64,000 bases of DNA, from assembly GCF_039534085.1 (NCBI RefSeq), contig NZ_BAAAUT010000031.1, forward strand, positions 1 through 64,000, written 5' to 3'. The position numbers were made by a program, and so were the translations under genes. Numbering within the stretch: position 1 is the first letter of the stretch; every line of letters begins with the position of its first letter. Below are positions 15,690-23,151 of this stretch, piece after piece. The notes below the pieces were generated by a model that worked only from the letters and a program-made list of their open reading frames with translations, did no database searches and was not told where the DNA came from. The DNA is from Planomonospora_B alba (GTDB taxonomy: Bacteria; Actinomycetota; Actinomycetes; Streptosporangiales; Streptosporangiaceae).

Positions 15690-15704
15690 GCTTACCCGGT
15701 AAGC
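15690..15704. repeat. parS candidate 1
   Basis: GCTTACCCGGTAAGC, a 15-bp palindrome with one central base, followed by ACCC; intergenic. One of five copies clustered around parAB. Confidence 0.7.
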
Positions 15705-15754
15705 ACCCGAGCGCCGTACAAGACGTACGGCACGAACGAAAGGACATCCGCCTC

Positions 15755-15952
15755 ATGCCCGTCACACCCGACGCTGAGGACACGATCGCCTACCCCGCCC
15801 CCTGCGACCTCCCCGGCGGCTGCGGAGCCGCCGCCGACCAGCCCTGCGAGGGCTACTGCCTGGTCGACTGGAGCGACGACGGCCACCCCGAGCACTCCGG
15901 TGTGCTCGACGGCTTCGGCCAGGTCCACTCCGACGCCGACCCCGGCCTGTGA
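15755..15952 (+). CDS. Small Cys-rich hypothetical protein
   Basis: 65 residues after CGAAAGGACATC. CDLPGGC and CEGYC suggest a metal site; acidic. Function unknown. Confidence 0.55.
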   Translation: MPVTPDAEDTIAYPAPCDLPGGCGAAADQPCEGYCLVDWSDDGHPEHSGVLDGFGQVHSDADPGL

Positions 15953-15963
15953 GGAGCGCCGCC

Positions 15964-16251
15964 GTGCCCGCTTACCCGGTAAGCACCACCGTGGAGCCGC
16001 CCCGCATCTGGGCGGTCGTCCTCAACGAACTCGTCCTCGCCGGGCGGCCCTGCGCCGACTGGTGGCAGCTGTACCGGCCCCGGTTCGAGACCAGCGGCCA
16101 GGTCACCGTCCTGGGCAGCGGCGTGCCCGGCGACCTCATCCAGCTCGGCCCCTACGACCGGGAGACCGCGGACTTCATCCGCGGCCACCTGATCGAGCAC
16201 GACGTCCCGCAGGGCGCGGTGAAGATCCGCTGCTGGAAGGCCACGCCGTGA
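15964..16251 (+). CDS. Small hypothetical protein encoding a parS candidate
   Basis: 95 residues from GTG 15964, preferred over GTG 15949 because GAGGAG sits 7 bases upstream. Palindrome 15970-15984 lies inside codons 3-7 and is read AYPVS. C-terminal region DRETADFIRGHLIEHDVPQG. Function unknown. Confidence 0.55.
   Translation: MPAYPVSTTVEPPRIWAVVLNELVLAGRPCADWWQLYRPRFETSGQVTVLGSGVPGDLIQLGPYDRETADFIRGHLIEHDVPQGAVKIRCWKATP
15970..15984. repeat. parS candidate 2, inside a gene
   Basis: GCTTACCCGGTAAGC followed by ACC, at the start of the 15964 coding region. Confidence 0.7.
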
Positions 16252-16829
16252 CCGCGCCAGACGAGCCGCGCGGCGCGGTCGCCCGCCACGACCAGTGGCG
16301 CACCACCCACCTGGCCGAACGCAACGACCTGTGGTGCATCCGCATCGGCCACCCCGGCTACGCCCGCTCGGGAGGCCTGTTCTCGGCGGCGGTCTCGACC
16401 GCGCCGCTGTGCCGCCCCACGATGATCGTGCGGTGGGGGCCCGCCGGCGACGGCGGGGCCGTCGACAAGAGGGGCGCCTGCCTGGGCTGCACCTGGGAGG
16501 GCCCTACCCGGCGCTCTCCCAACGACGCCGTGGAGGACGCCCACGACCACGCGTGGCCGTCCTGGCGGTCCCTGCTGGCGGTCCGGGAGCTGCGGACCAG
16601 TAGCTACGACCCAGAGGCGGTGCGCCGCTGGCGGCTGCAGGTCGCCTCCGCTTACCCGCCCGGGTGGCTGGAGAGTGGCGGCCCGATCGTGGTGCTGCGC
16701 CGCAACCCTGACGACCGCATGCACCGGGCCGGGAAAGCGCCCGGCGGCGGCTACGAGATCGCCGCTGCACCTGATCCTCGCGAAGAAAGCAGCGGCGAGG
16801 CGATGCAGGGAACCCTGCCGGGCCTCTAG
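16248..16829 (+). CDS. Hypothetical phage-type protein
   Basis: 193 residues from GTG 16248 (GTGA overlap). Features: RIGHPGYARSGGLFSAAV, CLGCTWEG (CxxC) with HDHAWPSW, and RRWRLQVASAYPPGWLESGG. The layout suggests a zinc-ribbon core. Function unknown. Confidence 0.6.
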   Translation: MTAPDEPRGAVARHDQWRTTHLAERNDLWCIRIGHPGYARSGGLFSAAVSTAPLCRPTMIVRWGPAGDGGAVDKRGACLGCTWEGPTRRSPNDAVEDAHDHAWPSWRSLLAVRELRTSSYDPEAVRRWRLQVASAYPPGWLESGGPIVVLRRNPDDRMHRAGKAPGGGYEIAAAPDPREESSGEAMQGTLPGL

Positions 16830-16834
16830 ATTAC

Positions 16835-16852
16835 GAATGCGCAAGCGCATTC
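16835..16852. repeat. Dispersed hairpin H3
   Basis: GAATGC-GCAAGC-GCATTC, extended by C/G on both sides, 33 bp upstream of the HU gene. Confidence 0.8.
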
Positions 16853-16884
16853 GATAGTAGGGACCCCTGAGACGAGGAGCCACC

Positions 16885-17178
16885 ATGAACAAGCGTGAGC
16901 TGATCGAGAAGGCCGCCGAGGCCACCGGCCAGCCGGTGAAGGTCGTCACCGCCGTCCTGGACGCGGTCCTGGACACCATCCAGACCGCCGTCGCCAACGA
17001 CGACACGGTCTCCATCACCGGCTGGGGCAAGTTCGAGCTGGCCAAGCGCGCCGCCCGCACCGCCCGCAACCCGCACACCGGCGAGCCGATGCCCCTCGCG
17101 CCGACCGTCAGGCCGGTGTTCCGGGCCGGCACGGGCTTCGTCGGCCTGACCCGACAGAAGCACGCCGCCAGCAAGTAA
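16885..17178 (+). CDS. HU family DNA-binding protein
   Basis: 97 residues, ATG after GACGAGGAGCC. Canonical HU start MNKRELIEKAAEATG, the WGKFELAKRA turn, the arm motif RNPHTGEPM, and a PVFRAGTGF end. HU dimers bend DNA and could help the ParB complex, replication or lysogenic compaction. Single gene between hairpin H3 and a strong terminator, so probably its own transcription unit. Confidence 0.9.
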   Translation: MNKRELIEKAAEATGQPVKVVTAVLDAVLDTIQTAVANDDTVSITGWGKFELAKRAARTARNPHTGEPMPLAPTVRPVFRAGTGFVGLTRQKHAASK

Positions 17179-17192
17179 CGCCGCACGATCCC

Positions 17193-17222
17193 GAGGGGGT
17201 GGGCCGCACAGCCCACCCCCTC
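17193..17222. terminator. Terminator hairpin after HU gene
   Basis: GAGGGGGTGGGC pairs perfectly with GCCCACCCCCTC over 12 bp with a 6-base loop. No T tract, common in actinobacteria. Confidence 0.7.
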
Positions 17223-17243
17223 CCGCGTGTATGAGAATTGTTC

Positions 17244-17272
17244 TTACTCCTGTTATGCGGAAGGCGTAGCAT
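17244..17272 (+). promoter_or_regulatory. Leaderless promoter TTACTC-17-TAGCAT
   Basis: -35 TTACTC (17244-17249), 17-bp spacer, -10 TAGCAT (17267-17272). The ATG at 17279 lies 6 bases after the -10, where transcription should start, so the mRNA would be leaderless. Confidence 0.55.
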
Positions 17273-17278
17273 GACGGC

Positions 17279-17518
17279 ATGAGCAGTGAACGCGTGACCC
17301 TGTCGATCAACGCCGTCACCCGGCAACTCGCAGCCGAAGCCGCCGAACGCGCCGGCCTCAGCCTGTCCGCCTGGGCAGACCGGGCGCTGGCCTACTACGC
17401 CGTCCGCGAGGGCGCACCGGAACACGACCACCTCGCCGACGACCTCACCGAGGCCCTGGCCGACGAGCACGAGCTGGCCGCCGCCGACGACGAGTTCCAC
17501 CAGCGGGGCGCCGCGTGA
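17279..17518 (+). CDS. Putative antitoxin, ribbon-helix-helix type
   Basis: 79 residues. RVTLSINAVTRQLAAEAAER then AGLSLSAWADRALAYYAVRE matches the strand-helix-helix of CopG-like antitoxins; the acidic C-terminus (LADEHELAAADDEFHQ) is the usual toxin-wrapping tail. Coupled by GTGA to 17515. The antitoxin call rests on fold pattern, size and pairing. Confidence 0.5.
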   Translation: MSSERVTLSINAVTRQLAAEAAERAGLSLSAWADRALAYYAVREGAPEHDHLADDLTEALADEHELAAADDEFHQRGAA

Positions 17519-17829
17519 TCCAGCTCAAGCCCGGAGGCGTCTACCTCTACTCCCCCAAGGGAATCGACCGCGAACGGCTGATGCTCGTCACCTCCGCCGC
17601 CGGGATCTGCGACTCCCGGCGGCGTTTCATCACCGGCCTGACCGTCCTCGCCGCTCCGGACGGTGACACCCTCACCGTCCCGATCACCGTGGGCGGAGCC
17701 CGCCGCTACGTCAACACCACCCAGCCCATGCGGCTGATCCGTGACTGGTTCCTTGAGGACCACGGCACCATCTCCCCCCAAGAGCTGGAAGCCGTCCGAG
17801 CGATGCGCCGCCTCGCCGAGGACCTGTGA
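17515..17829 (+). CDS. Putative MazF/PemK-like toxin or beta-barrel partner
   Basis: 104 residues from GTG 17515. Start IQLKPGGVYLYSPKGIDRER then LMLVTSAAGI resembles the opening strands of MazF/CcdB-type toxins; LTVPITVGGARRYVN could be a later strand. Catalytic residues cannot be assigned with confidence. Could also be an unrelated small phage protein. Confidence 0.35.
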   Translation: MIQLKPGGVYLYSPKGIDRERLMLVTSAAGICDSRRRFITGLTVLAAPDGDTLTVPITVGGARRYVNTTQPMRLIRDWFLEDHGTISPQELEAVRAMRRLAEDL

Positions 17830-18419
17830 TGGGTGCCTGCCTGGAACCCATCCCGCAGATGGGGCCATTCAGGACCGAGATCCGCGGCGAATCGTTCTAC
17901 CTCACCGCGCCCCGCTCGATCCTGCGCGTCGCCTCCCCCACCCACTGGAGCGTCACGGCCGCCGCCGCTGACCAAGCCGTGGCCGCGCTCGACCAGGCGA
18001 TGCACCAGACCGCGTTCGTGGAGTACATCGTCGGTGGTGGCACGTTCACCTCCCGGCCCGTGGCCGAACCGCGTGACGGCTGGCTGGAGTTCACCTGGAC
18101 CGACTGCCACGCCCACCCCGACAACCCTCACGTCAACGGCCACGACCGCGCCCTGGTCGAGCTGCCCTACCAGGACACGCCTGCGGTCCGGTGGATCCTC
18201 AACGCGCTCAGCGGCACGCCGACGCCACCACACTGGGTCGATGACCCGGCTGTCCCTTTGAGTGAGCACAAGCTGACCGGCTATCCACTGCTGGCTGCCT
18301 GCTCATGCCGCCGCTGGCACTCTGTGGCCCGCGACAGCGTGAAGGCCGCCCAGGGGTGGATCTGGCATATGCGCCGCGAGCAGGAGCAAGCCCACGCGCT
18401 GACGGGAGGTGGACGATGA
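17826..18419 (+). CDS. Hypothetical protein
   Basis: 197 residues; GTG 17826 or ATG 17829, overlapping the previous stop. N-terminal beta-rich (RTEIRGESFYLTAPRSILRV). C-terminal part has CSCRRWHSVARDSVKAAQGW, a CxC plus helix seen in several actinobacterial element proteins. Function unknown. Confidence 0.55.
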   Translation: MMGACLEPIPQMGPFRTEIRGESFYLTAPRSILRVASPTHWSVTAAAADQAVAALDQAMHQTAFVEYIVGGGTFTSRPVAEPRDGWLEFTWTDCHAHPDNPHVNGHDRALVELPYQDTPAVRWILNALSGTPTPPHWVDDPAVPLSEHKLTGYPLLAACSCRRWHSVARDSVKAAQGWIWHMRREQEQAHALTGGGR

Positions 18420-18451
18420 CCACCGGAGGCATGTGACCCCAGGCTCGGAGC

Positions 18452-18466
18452 GCTTACCCGGTAAGC
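18452..18466. repeat. parS candidate 3
   Basis: GCTTACCCGGTAAGC followed by ACCC, in the gap between the 17826 gene and the convergent terminator after parB. Confidence 0.75.
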
Positions 18467-18480
18467 ACCCAGGGCCCAAC

Positions 18481-18517
18481 GACGAAGGGGAGAGGCAGGT
18501 AGCCTCTCCCCTTCGTC
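18481..18517. terminator. Bidirectional terminator after parB
   Basis: GACGAAGGGGAGAGGC (18481-18496) and GCCTCTCCCCTTCGTC (18502-18517) form a perfect 16-bp stem with a 5-base loop between convergent genes. Confidence 0.8.
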
Positions 18518-18530
18518 GTGCCGGAACGGC

Positions 18531-19505
18531 TCACCGCGCCGTGGTGGCCGTCAGCAGCTCCACGAGCGTCTCCAGATGCTCCGGCCGCATCCGCTCCCGC
18601 AGCGTGGCCGCGACCTCGGTCGGCGACCCGAGCGGCAGCGTCACGTACGGCCCGCCCGTCTCCGGGGGCTTGGGCGTCTTCCCGCGCGGCTCCGCCGGGG
18701 CGCTTACCGGGTAAGCACCCTCCCCCGAACCACCGCCGCTCTCCCCCGCCGGCGCGGGCGAAGGCGCAGGGGCCGGGCCGGGCAGCTCGACCTCCGGAGC
18801 GGTCTCGGGAAGGTACTGCTCCTCCGGCGGCAGCTTCCCGATCACCCGGGCGTCCCGCACCGACAGCCGCCCGTCCTCCAACGCCTCCTGCAGATCCGGC
18901 CGCAGGTTCAGCAGGGTCAGCCGCTGGGAGGCCCACCCCGAGGACTTGCCCAGGCGGCGCGCGGCCTCCCGCCCGGAGATACCGCGCAGCTCCATGAGCT
19001 TGGCCAGGGCCCGCGCCTCCTCCAGCGGCGACAGGTCATCGTGGTGCAGGTTCTCGATGAGCGCGCGTTCCTCGGCGTCGACGGCGTCCTCGCGGACCTT
19101 CACCGGCACCTCGGACAGGCCCGCGAGCTCGGCCGCGTGGCGGCGCCGGTGCCCGTGGTGGATGACGAACGGCCGGTCCCCGACATGCTCAGCGTGGTGC
19201 GGGTAGACGGCCAGCCAGATGTCGCGGGGCACGACCACGATGTCCTGCAGCAGACCGTCCTGGCGGATCGTCTCCGCCAGGCCCTCCAGCTCGCGTAGCG
19301 TCTCGCGCGGGTTGTCAGGGTTGTCGGCCAGGTCGGTCAGCCGTACGGTCTGCGGCCAGGCCGGTCCGGATGCGACCGGCCGCAGCGCGGCCACGGTCGC
19401 GACCGGCGCGGCGGCGGTCGCGGTGTCGTCGCCGGCGGCGACCGGCTCCGGAGCGGCGACGATACGGGAGCCCGTCGACGGGCGAGCGCGGGTCGGCTTG
19501 GCCAC
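18531..19505 (-). CDS. parB: ParB partition protein
   Basis: 324 residues from GTG 19505, overlapping the parA stop by one base (TAGTG). N-terminal ParB/Srx fold: VRLTDLADNPDNPRETLREL, VIHHGHRRRHAAELAGL (CTP-binding Arg-rich box) and ALIENLHHDDLSPLEEARAL. The central helix-turn-helix is ISGREAARRLGKSSGWASQR. A Pro/Gly linker and a short C-terminal dimer region (ETLVELLTATTAR) follow. ParB loads on parS and stimulates ParA. The linker codes AYPVS across palindrome 18702-18716, so a candidate site lies inside the gene for its own binder. Confidence 0.92.
   Translation of the reverse strand: MAKPTRARPSTGSRIVAAPEPVAAGDDTATAAAPVATVAALRPVASGPAWPQTVRLTDLADNPDNPRETLRELEGLAETIRQDGLLQDIVVVPRDIWLAVYPHHAEHVGDRPFVIHHGHRRRHAAELAGLSEVPVKVREDAVDAEERALIENLHHDDLSPLEEARALAKLMELRGISGREAARRLGKSSGWASQRLTLLNLRPDLQEALEDGRLSVRDARVIGKLPPEEQYLPETAPEVELPGPAPAPSPAPAGESGGGSGEGAYPVSAPAEPRGKTPKPPETGGPYVTLPLGSPTEVAATLRERMRPEHLETLVELLTATTAR
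18702..18716. repeat. parS candidate 4, inside parB
   Basis: GCTTACCGGGTAAGC followed by ACCC; the central base is swapped relative to the other copies as read on the plus strand. Confidence 0.75.
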
Positions 19506-20374
19506 TACCGCACCTCGACCGGTGCGCTCAGGCCCGCACGGGCGACGAGCTGCGTGGCCAGCTCGGCGAACCGGTCGGCCATCTCCTTGCCGTCGCGGCC
19601 CAGCGCCTGCAGTGGCAGCGGGGGATCGGCGTCCGCGGCGTCCTTGATAGCGACCCGCTCCGGTAGCACTGGCCGCATCAGCGCCTCGCCGAATGTCTCC
19701 GGGATCGACTCCTCCACCTGGAAGCGGTGCGCGCCCGTACGGGTGTCGACCCGGTTGACGACGTAGCCCACGACCTCAAGGCCGGGGTTGCTCAGCTTCT
19801 TGCGGTTGGCCGTGACGAAGTCCCGCAGCGCGATGGCGCCCTCCATGCCGTCGATCTCGGGGTCCATGACGCACAGGGCCAGGTCCGCGGCGGCCAAGCC
19901 CATCTGGGTCAGGTGGCCCAGGTTCGGTGGGCAGTCGATGAGCACGACGTCGAACTCGGCGTCGGCGCCCTCCAGGGCGACGTCGAGGCGCTGCACTGCA
20001 CCGAGCTGAGCGGCCTCCAGCGTGGCACGGTTCTCCAGGTCCGCGCGGGAGGGGATCAGCGTGATCCGCTCGCTGTACGGCTCGGGCCAGCCAACCGGAG
20101 CGAACGCATCGACCGCGCATCCGGCCAGGTCCTCGTTCGGGTTCTCCGCGATGGCCTTGAGCACGTCGGAGATGGTCGGCCGAGGCGTGGCCGGATCCTG
20201 CTGGAAGGCCAGACGGCGGCTGGCGTTGGCCTGCGGGTCGAGGTCGATGACCAGGACGGACAGACCTCGGTCGGCCAGGGCCGCAGCGAGGTTGATGGTG
20301 GAGCTGGTTTTACCGGTGCCGCCCTTGTTGTTGGCGACGGCGATCCTCCGCGAACGCCGCGTGGGGGTGGTCAT
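19505..20374 (-). CDS. parA: ParA partition ATPase
   Basis: 289 residues from ATG 20374, decided by AGGAGGACCC directly upstream; an upstream in-frame start has no such site. Deviant Walker A NNKGGTGKTSSTIN, Walker A' VLVIDLDPQANAS and Walker B VVLIDCPPNLG. No N-terminal helix-turn-helix, so a type Ib-like ParA without its own operator domain. Drives segregation of the low-copy replicon with ParB. Confidence 0.95.
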   Translation of the reverse strand: MTTPTRRSRRIAVANNKGGTGKTSSTINLAAALADRGLSVLVIDLDPQANASRRLAFQQDPATPRPTISDVLKAIAENPNEDLAGCAVDAFAPVGWPEPYSERITLIPSRADLENRATLEAAQLGAVQRLDVALEGADAEFDVVLIDCPPNLGHLTQMGLAAADLALCVMDPEIDGMEGAIALRDFVTANRKKLSNPGLEVVGYVVNRVDTRTGAHRFQVEESIPETFGEALMRPVLPERVAIKDAADADPPLPLQALGRDGKEMADRFAELATQLVARAGLSAPVEVR

Positions 20375-20590
20375 GGGTCCTCCTGTAGCGAGTTGCGCTC
20401 CGGCAGCCGCCTGAGCGCATTGCACATCCTAGGGATTCACGCACCGCCGGGTCGTGGGCATCGGCGGGTGTGGACAGGCGAAAGGGCCGCCTCCCGGTGT
20501 GGGTGACGGCCCGCCGCTGGTCCTCGCTACAGGTCCGCTCGTCAGCATACCCGCCGCCCGGCCGGGTGATCAGCGTCCTGATCGGGTCGG

Positions 20591-20836
20591 CTATCGGGTC
20601 CTTTTGAAGCGCTGTACGGAGCGCATGTGCGTGTCGTAGGCCGCCACCAGCTCCGCCGGAGTGGTGACGAGGACGGCGTCCATGCCGCCGCACGCGCACG
20701 TTGCCCGGTTGATGTCGTGACCGGCCCGCGCGGAGGCGACGAAGTCGAGTTCCCGGCGGGGCGCGTGCCGGTGGTGCCTGATCAGAGGGTCGCCGGCCCA
20801 GTGCGGCCAGGTGTCCTCGTCGTGCGTTCGCGTCAC
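20591..20836 (-). CDS. Small hypothetical protein
   Basis: 81 residues from GTG 20836, coupled by GTGA to the gene at 20833. Contains DINRATCACGGMDAV and ends in basic RSVQRFKRTR. Probably one transcription unit with its upstream partner. Function unknown. Confidence 0.5.
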   Translation of the reverse strand: MTRTHDEDTWPHWAGDPLIRHHRHAPRRELDFVASARAGHDINRATCACGGMDAVLVTTPAELVAAYDTHMRSVQRFKRTR

Positions 20837-21354
20837 TCGGCGGCCGGTTCCGGGGGCAGCCGGTTCTCCGGGTTGACGGGGATGCCGAGCAGGTCGAAGT
20901 ACGGGTCGAGCGCGTCGTCGTAGATGCCTTGCGGGCTCAAGCCGGTGCGTTCGCACGCGGCGGTGAGGCGGGCGTCCACGATCGGGTCGGCGCGGATGGT
21001 GATGGTCTCCCGCTCGTCCTTCGGCACGCCCTTGCGGGGCCGGCGGGTGGGAGGGTCGCGGCGGGGCCGGTCGGGGCTGACGTCGACGTCGGTGGGCACG
21101 CCGATCCGGTCGAAGTAGTGGGTGAGGGCGGCCTGGATGACGCCCTTGCGGCCGAGGCCGGTCTTCTCGCAGGCGACGGTGAGCCGGTCGACGGCGATGG
21201 GCCACATGCGGATCGACAGGGGCCGCTGCTCGGTCCAGGTGGGGGCCTTGGTCCGCTTGGGGGAGCGGGTGGTGCGGCTCGGTGGGGGCGGGGTCTGGCC
21301 GGGTGCGATGAACAGGGGCTGGCGCAGGGGGTCGTCGGAGGGTGGCCGGTCCAT
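20833..21354 (-). CDS. Tandem ribbon-helix-helix-like DNA-binding protein
   Basis: 173 residues. Two similar units: residues ~46-85 (LSIRMWPIAVDRLTVACEKT then GLGRKGVIQAALTHYFDRIG) and ~118-157 (ITIRADPIVDARLTAACERT then GLSPQGIYDDALDPYFDLLG). Each has the strand-helix-helix of Arc/CopG proteins, so one chain may form its own dimer. Next to parA, it may regulate the par genes or act in toxin-antitoxin control; inference only. Confidence 0.55.
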   Translation of the reverse strand: MDRPPSDDPLRQPLFIAPGQTPPPPSRTTRSPKRTKAPTWTEQRPLSIRMWPIAVDRLTVACEKTGLGRKGVIQAALTHYFDRIGVPTDVDVSPDRPRRDPPTRRPRKGVPKDERETITIRADPIVDARLTAACERTGLSPQGIYDDALDPYFDLLGIPVNPENRLPPEPAAE

Positions 21355-21597
21355 GTGGTGGTCTCCGCTGTGGTGGGCCTCGCGCCGTGGTGCCTCGCGC
21401 AGTGGGTGGGGTCGTTACGCATGTTAGCGCTTTTTGCGTTGTTGAACGCGGGCATGCATTCGAGTGAGCCGGTGAGCGCGGACAGTAGTCACCCCATGTT
21501 GATCAGTAACTGTCGCGCATGCACAACGGATCAGGTAGCATGGTCGCAGACCATCACGCTAGATGATCATGAAGCGCGGTCGCCACCACGACCCCGC

Positions 21598-21620
21598 CCA
21601 CCCGAAACGAAAGGCACCCC
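21598..21620 (+). repeat. Start-associated leader motif, copy 1
   Basis: CCACCCGAAACGAAAGGCAC then CCC directly before ATG 21621; related copies occur before 27727, 32508 and 39853. Confidence 0.6.
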
Positions 21621-21938
21621 ATGACCCGCCCCACCAGCACTTACGAATGCAACAACGCATCCGTAAAGCCACCCGCTCCGCTCACCCTCGCCACCACCAC
21701 CCACGGCGGCAAGGTCCACCTCGCCTGGGCCACCCCCGTCAACGGCAACCACCTCCTGTGCGGCAACCCCGCCCCCGCCGGCCAGATCCTCGCCCACCTC
21801 AGCGACGACGGCCGCGAAGCCCTGGCCCACACCCTCCTCACCGTCGCCGTGACCGCCGACCGGCTGTGCCGCTGCTGCTTCACCATGCGATTCCGCACCG
21901 AGTACACCACCCTCGTCCAGCTCCTCACCGGCCCATGA
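21621..21938 (+). CDS. Small hypothetical protein
   Basis: 105 residues. Hairpin H4 lies in codons 9-14. C-terminal CRCCFTMRF. Begins a new rightward run after the leftward par block. Function unknown. Confidence 0.55.
   Translation: MTRPTSTYECNNASVKPPAPLTLATTTHGGKVHLAWATPVNGNHLLCGNPAPAGQILAHLSDDGREALAHTLLTVAVTADRLCRCCFTMRFRTEYTTLVQLLTGP
21645..21662. repeat. Dispersed hairpin H4
   Basis: GAATGC-AACAAC-GCATCC with outer arms TTAC/GTAA pairing, so TTACGAATGC faces GCATCCGTAA with one A-C mismatch. Lies just inside the 21621 gene. Confidence 0.7.
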
Positions 21939-22204
21939 GCTGGATCAAGGCCGTCGAGATCGTCCCCGGCTACCTCGTCCGCAGCCCCTACGGCTCCCGC
22001 GACGTCGTCCTGGAGATCAACGAGGCCGTCCACTACCCCAGCCACGTCGAGCTGAGCGGCTGGAAGGTCAACACCCGCACCTGGGCCGAGAAGCACTTCA
22101 CCGGCGGCAAATGGCGCAAGGCCACGCAGCTGTGGTTCATCGCCGACCAGCGCGGCGCCTGGGAGTACCCGCCCGTCCGCGTCGCCGGACCGCTTACCCG
22201 GTAA
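21935..22204 (+). CDS. Small hypothetical protein
   Basis: 89 residues from ATG 21935 (ATGA overlap). Beta-rich (VVLEINEAVHYPSHVELSGW). Its last codons and stop fall in palindrome 22192-22206. Function unknown. Confidence 0.55.
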   Translation: MSWIKAVEIVPGYLVRSPYGSRDVVLEINEAVHYPSHVELSGWKVNTRTWAEKHFTGGKWRKATQLWFIADQRGAWEYPPVRVAGPLTR

Positions 22205-22206
22205 GC
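22192..22206. repeat. parS candidate 5
   Basis: GCTTACCCGGTAAGC followed by ACCC; supplies the end and TAA stop of the 21935 gene. Confidence 0.7.
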
Positions 22207-22257
22207 ACCCGGGCCCGCCACCTGGCGGGCCCGCCCCATCCCCTGAAAGGCACCGCA

Positions 22258-22530
22258 ATGCCCCACATCGACCGTGAGGACCACCGCGTCATGGAGCGCG
22301 CCCGCGACCTCCTCACGCAGCACAGCCCGACCCTCATCGAGGCCCTGCGGGTCTACGCCGAGTACATGGACGGCGCGGCCACCGAGGCCAGGACCGCCCA
22401 CGAGGCCGGCGTCGAGACCTCGCTCGTCACCAACAACGGCTTCCGCCAGATGAGCGAGCTGTTCAACCACAACCGCGACAAGGCCCGCGCCGCCGCCGAG
22501 GCCATCGTCTCCTGGAAGGACGACGAGTGA
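22258..22530 (+). CDS. Small hypothetical protein, helical
   Basis: 90 residues, ATG after CTGAAAGGCACCGCA. Helical throughout (MERARDLLTQHSPTLIEALR). Preceded by a 9-bp GGGCCCGCC hairpin. Function unknown. Confidence 0.55.
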   Translation: MPHIDREDHRVMERARDLLTQHSPTLIEALRVYAEYMDGAATEARTAHEAGVETSLVTNNGFRQMSELFNHNRDKARAAAEAIVSWKDDE

Positions 22531-22772
22531 CCACCCCGAGATTCCAGGCCGTCCTGTGCGGCAGCGGCTTCCGCGTCCACGCCGCGGGCTGCCGCGACAT
22601 CGCCCGCGACATCGCGCGCAGCGCCTCCGCCATCGACGCGATCCCCGTCATCGCCACCACGGCGGAGGAGATCGCCGTCGAGCTCAACCAGGATTTCATC
22701 GCCGAGGGCTCCATGACGGCGGACGAGGCGCTCGACTACGTCACCTTCGTCGGCTGCACGGGGCTCGCGTGA
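22527..22772 (+). CDS. Small hypothetical protein
   Basis: 81 residues from GTG 22527 (GTGA overlap). Alternating helix and strand (RDIARDIARSASAIDAIPVI). Between it and 22816 lies a 14-codon frame (ATG 22772) that could be a leader peptide or chance. Function unknown. Confidence 0.55.
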   Translation: MTTPRFQAVLCGSGFRVHAAGCRDIARDIARSASAIDAIPVIATTAEEIAVELNQDFIAEGSMTADEALDYVTFVGCTGLA

Positions 22773-22815
22773 TGGCCCCCAACGGATCCACCCCGAAGAA
22801 GGAGGACATCTGCTG

Positions 22816-23151
22816 ATGGCCCGCGACCGCCCCATCGACTGGAACAGCCCGTACATCCGGCGGGTTACCGAGCGCGACACCGTGAGGCACTACGATTCCA
22901 CCCCCGGCTTCGCGCCGAAGCGCCACGGTCGCAGCGCACCCGTGGGCGCGCTCGTGGAGATCGCCGACCCTGCGTTCATCGGCGGCTCGATCTGGAGGGG
23001 CGTCGTCCGCTCGCACATGATGTGGACGGACGACAACACGTACACCGGCCTGTCCATCGTGGAATGCACCGACCCGGTCGACTTTCCGGACTACCGGACC
23101 ATCGGCCGTGCCGAGCAGGTCGAGATCAAGCACGTCACGGTGATCGGCTGA
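22816..23151 (+). CDS. Small hypothetical protein
   Basis: 111 residues, ATG after AGAAGGAGGACATC. Contains VEIADPAFIGGSIWRGVVRS. Overlaps the next gene by TGATG. Function unknown. Confidence 0.55.
   Translation: MARDRPIDWNSPYIRRVTERDTVRHYDSTPGFAPKRHGRSAPVGALVEIADPAFIGGSIWRGVVRSHMMWTDDNTYTGLSIVECTDPVDFPDYRTIGRAEQVEIKHVTVIG

Noticed and set aside
16645..16665. GCTTACCCGCCCGGG as a sixth parS copy
   Set aside because: Only the left half matches; the right arm is absent.
22772..22816. 14-codon frame between 22527 and 22816 genes
   Set aside because: Has an ATG and TGATG overlap but no independent evidence; could equally be the leader of the 22816 gene.
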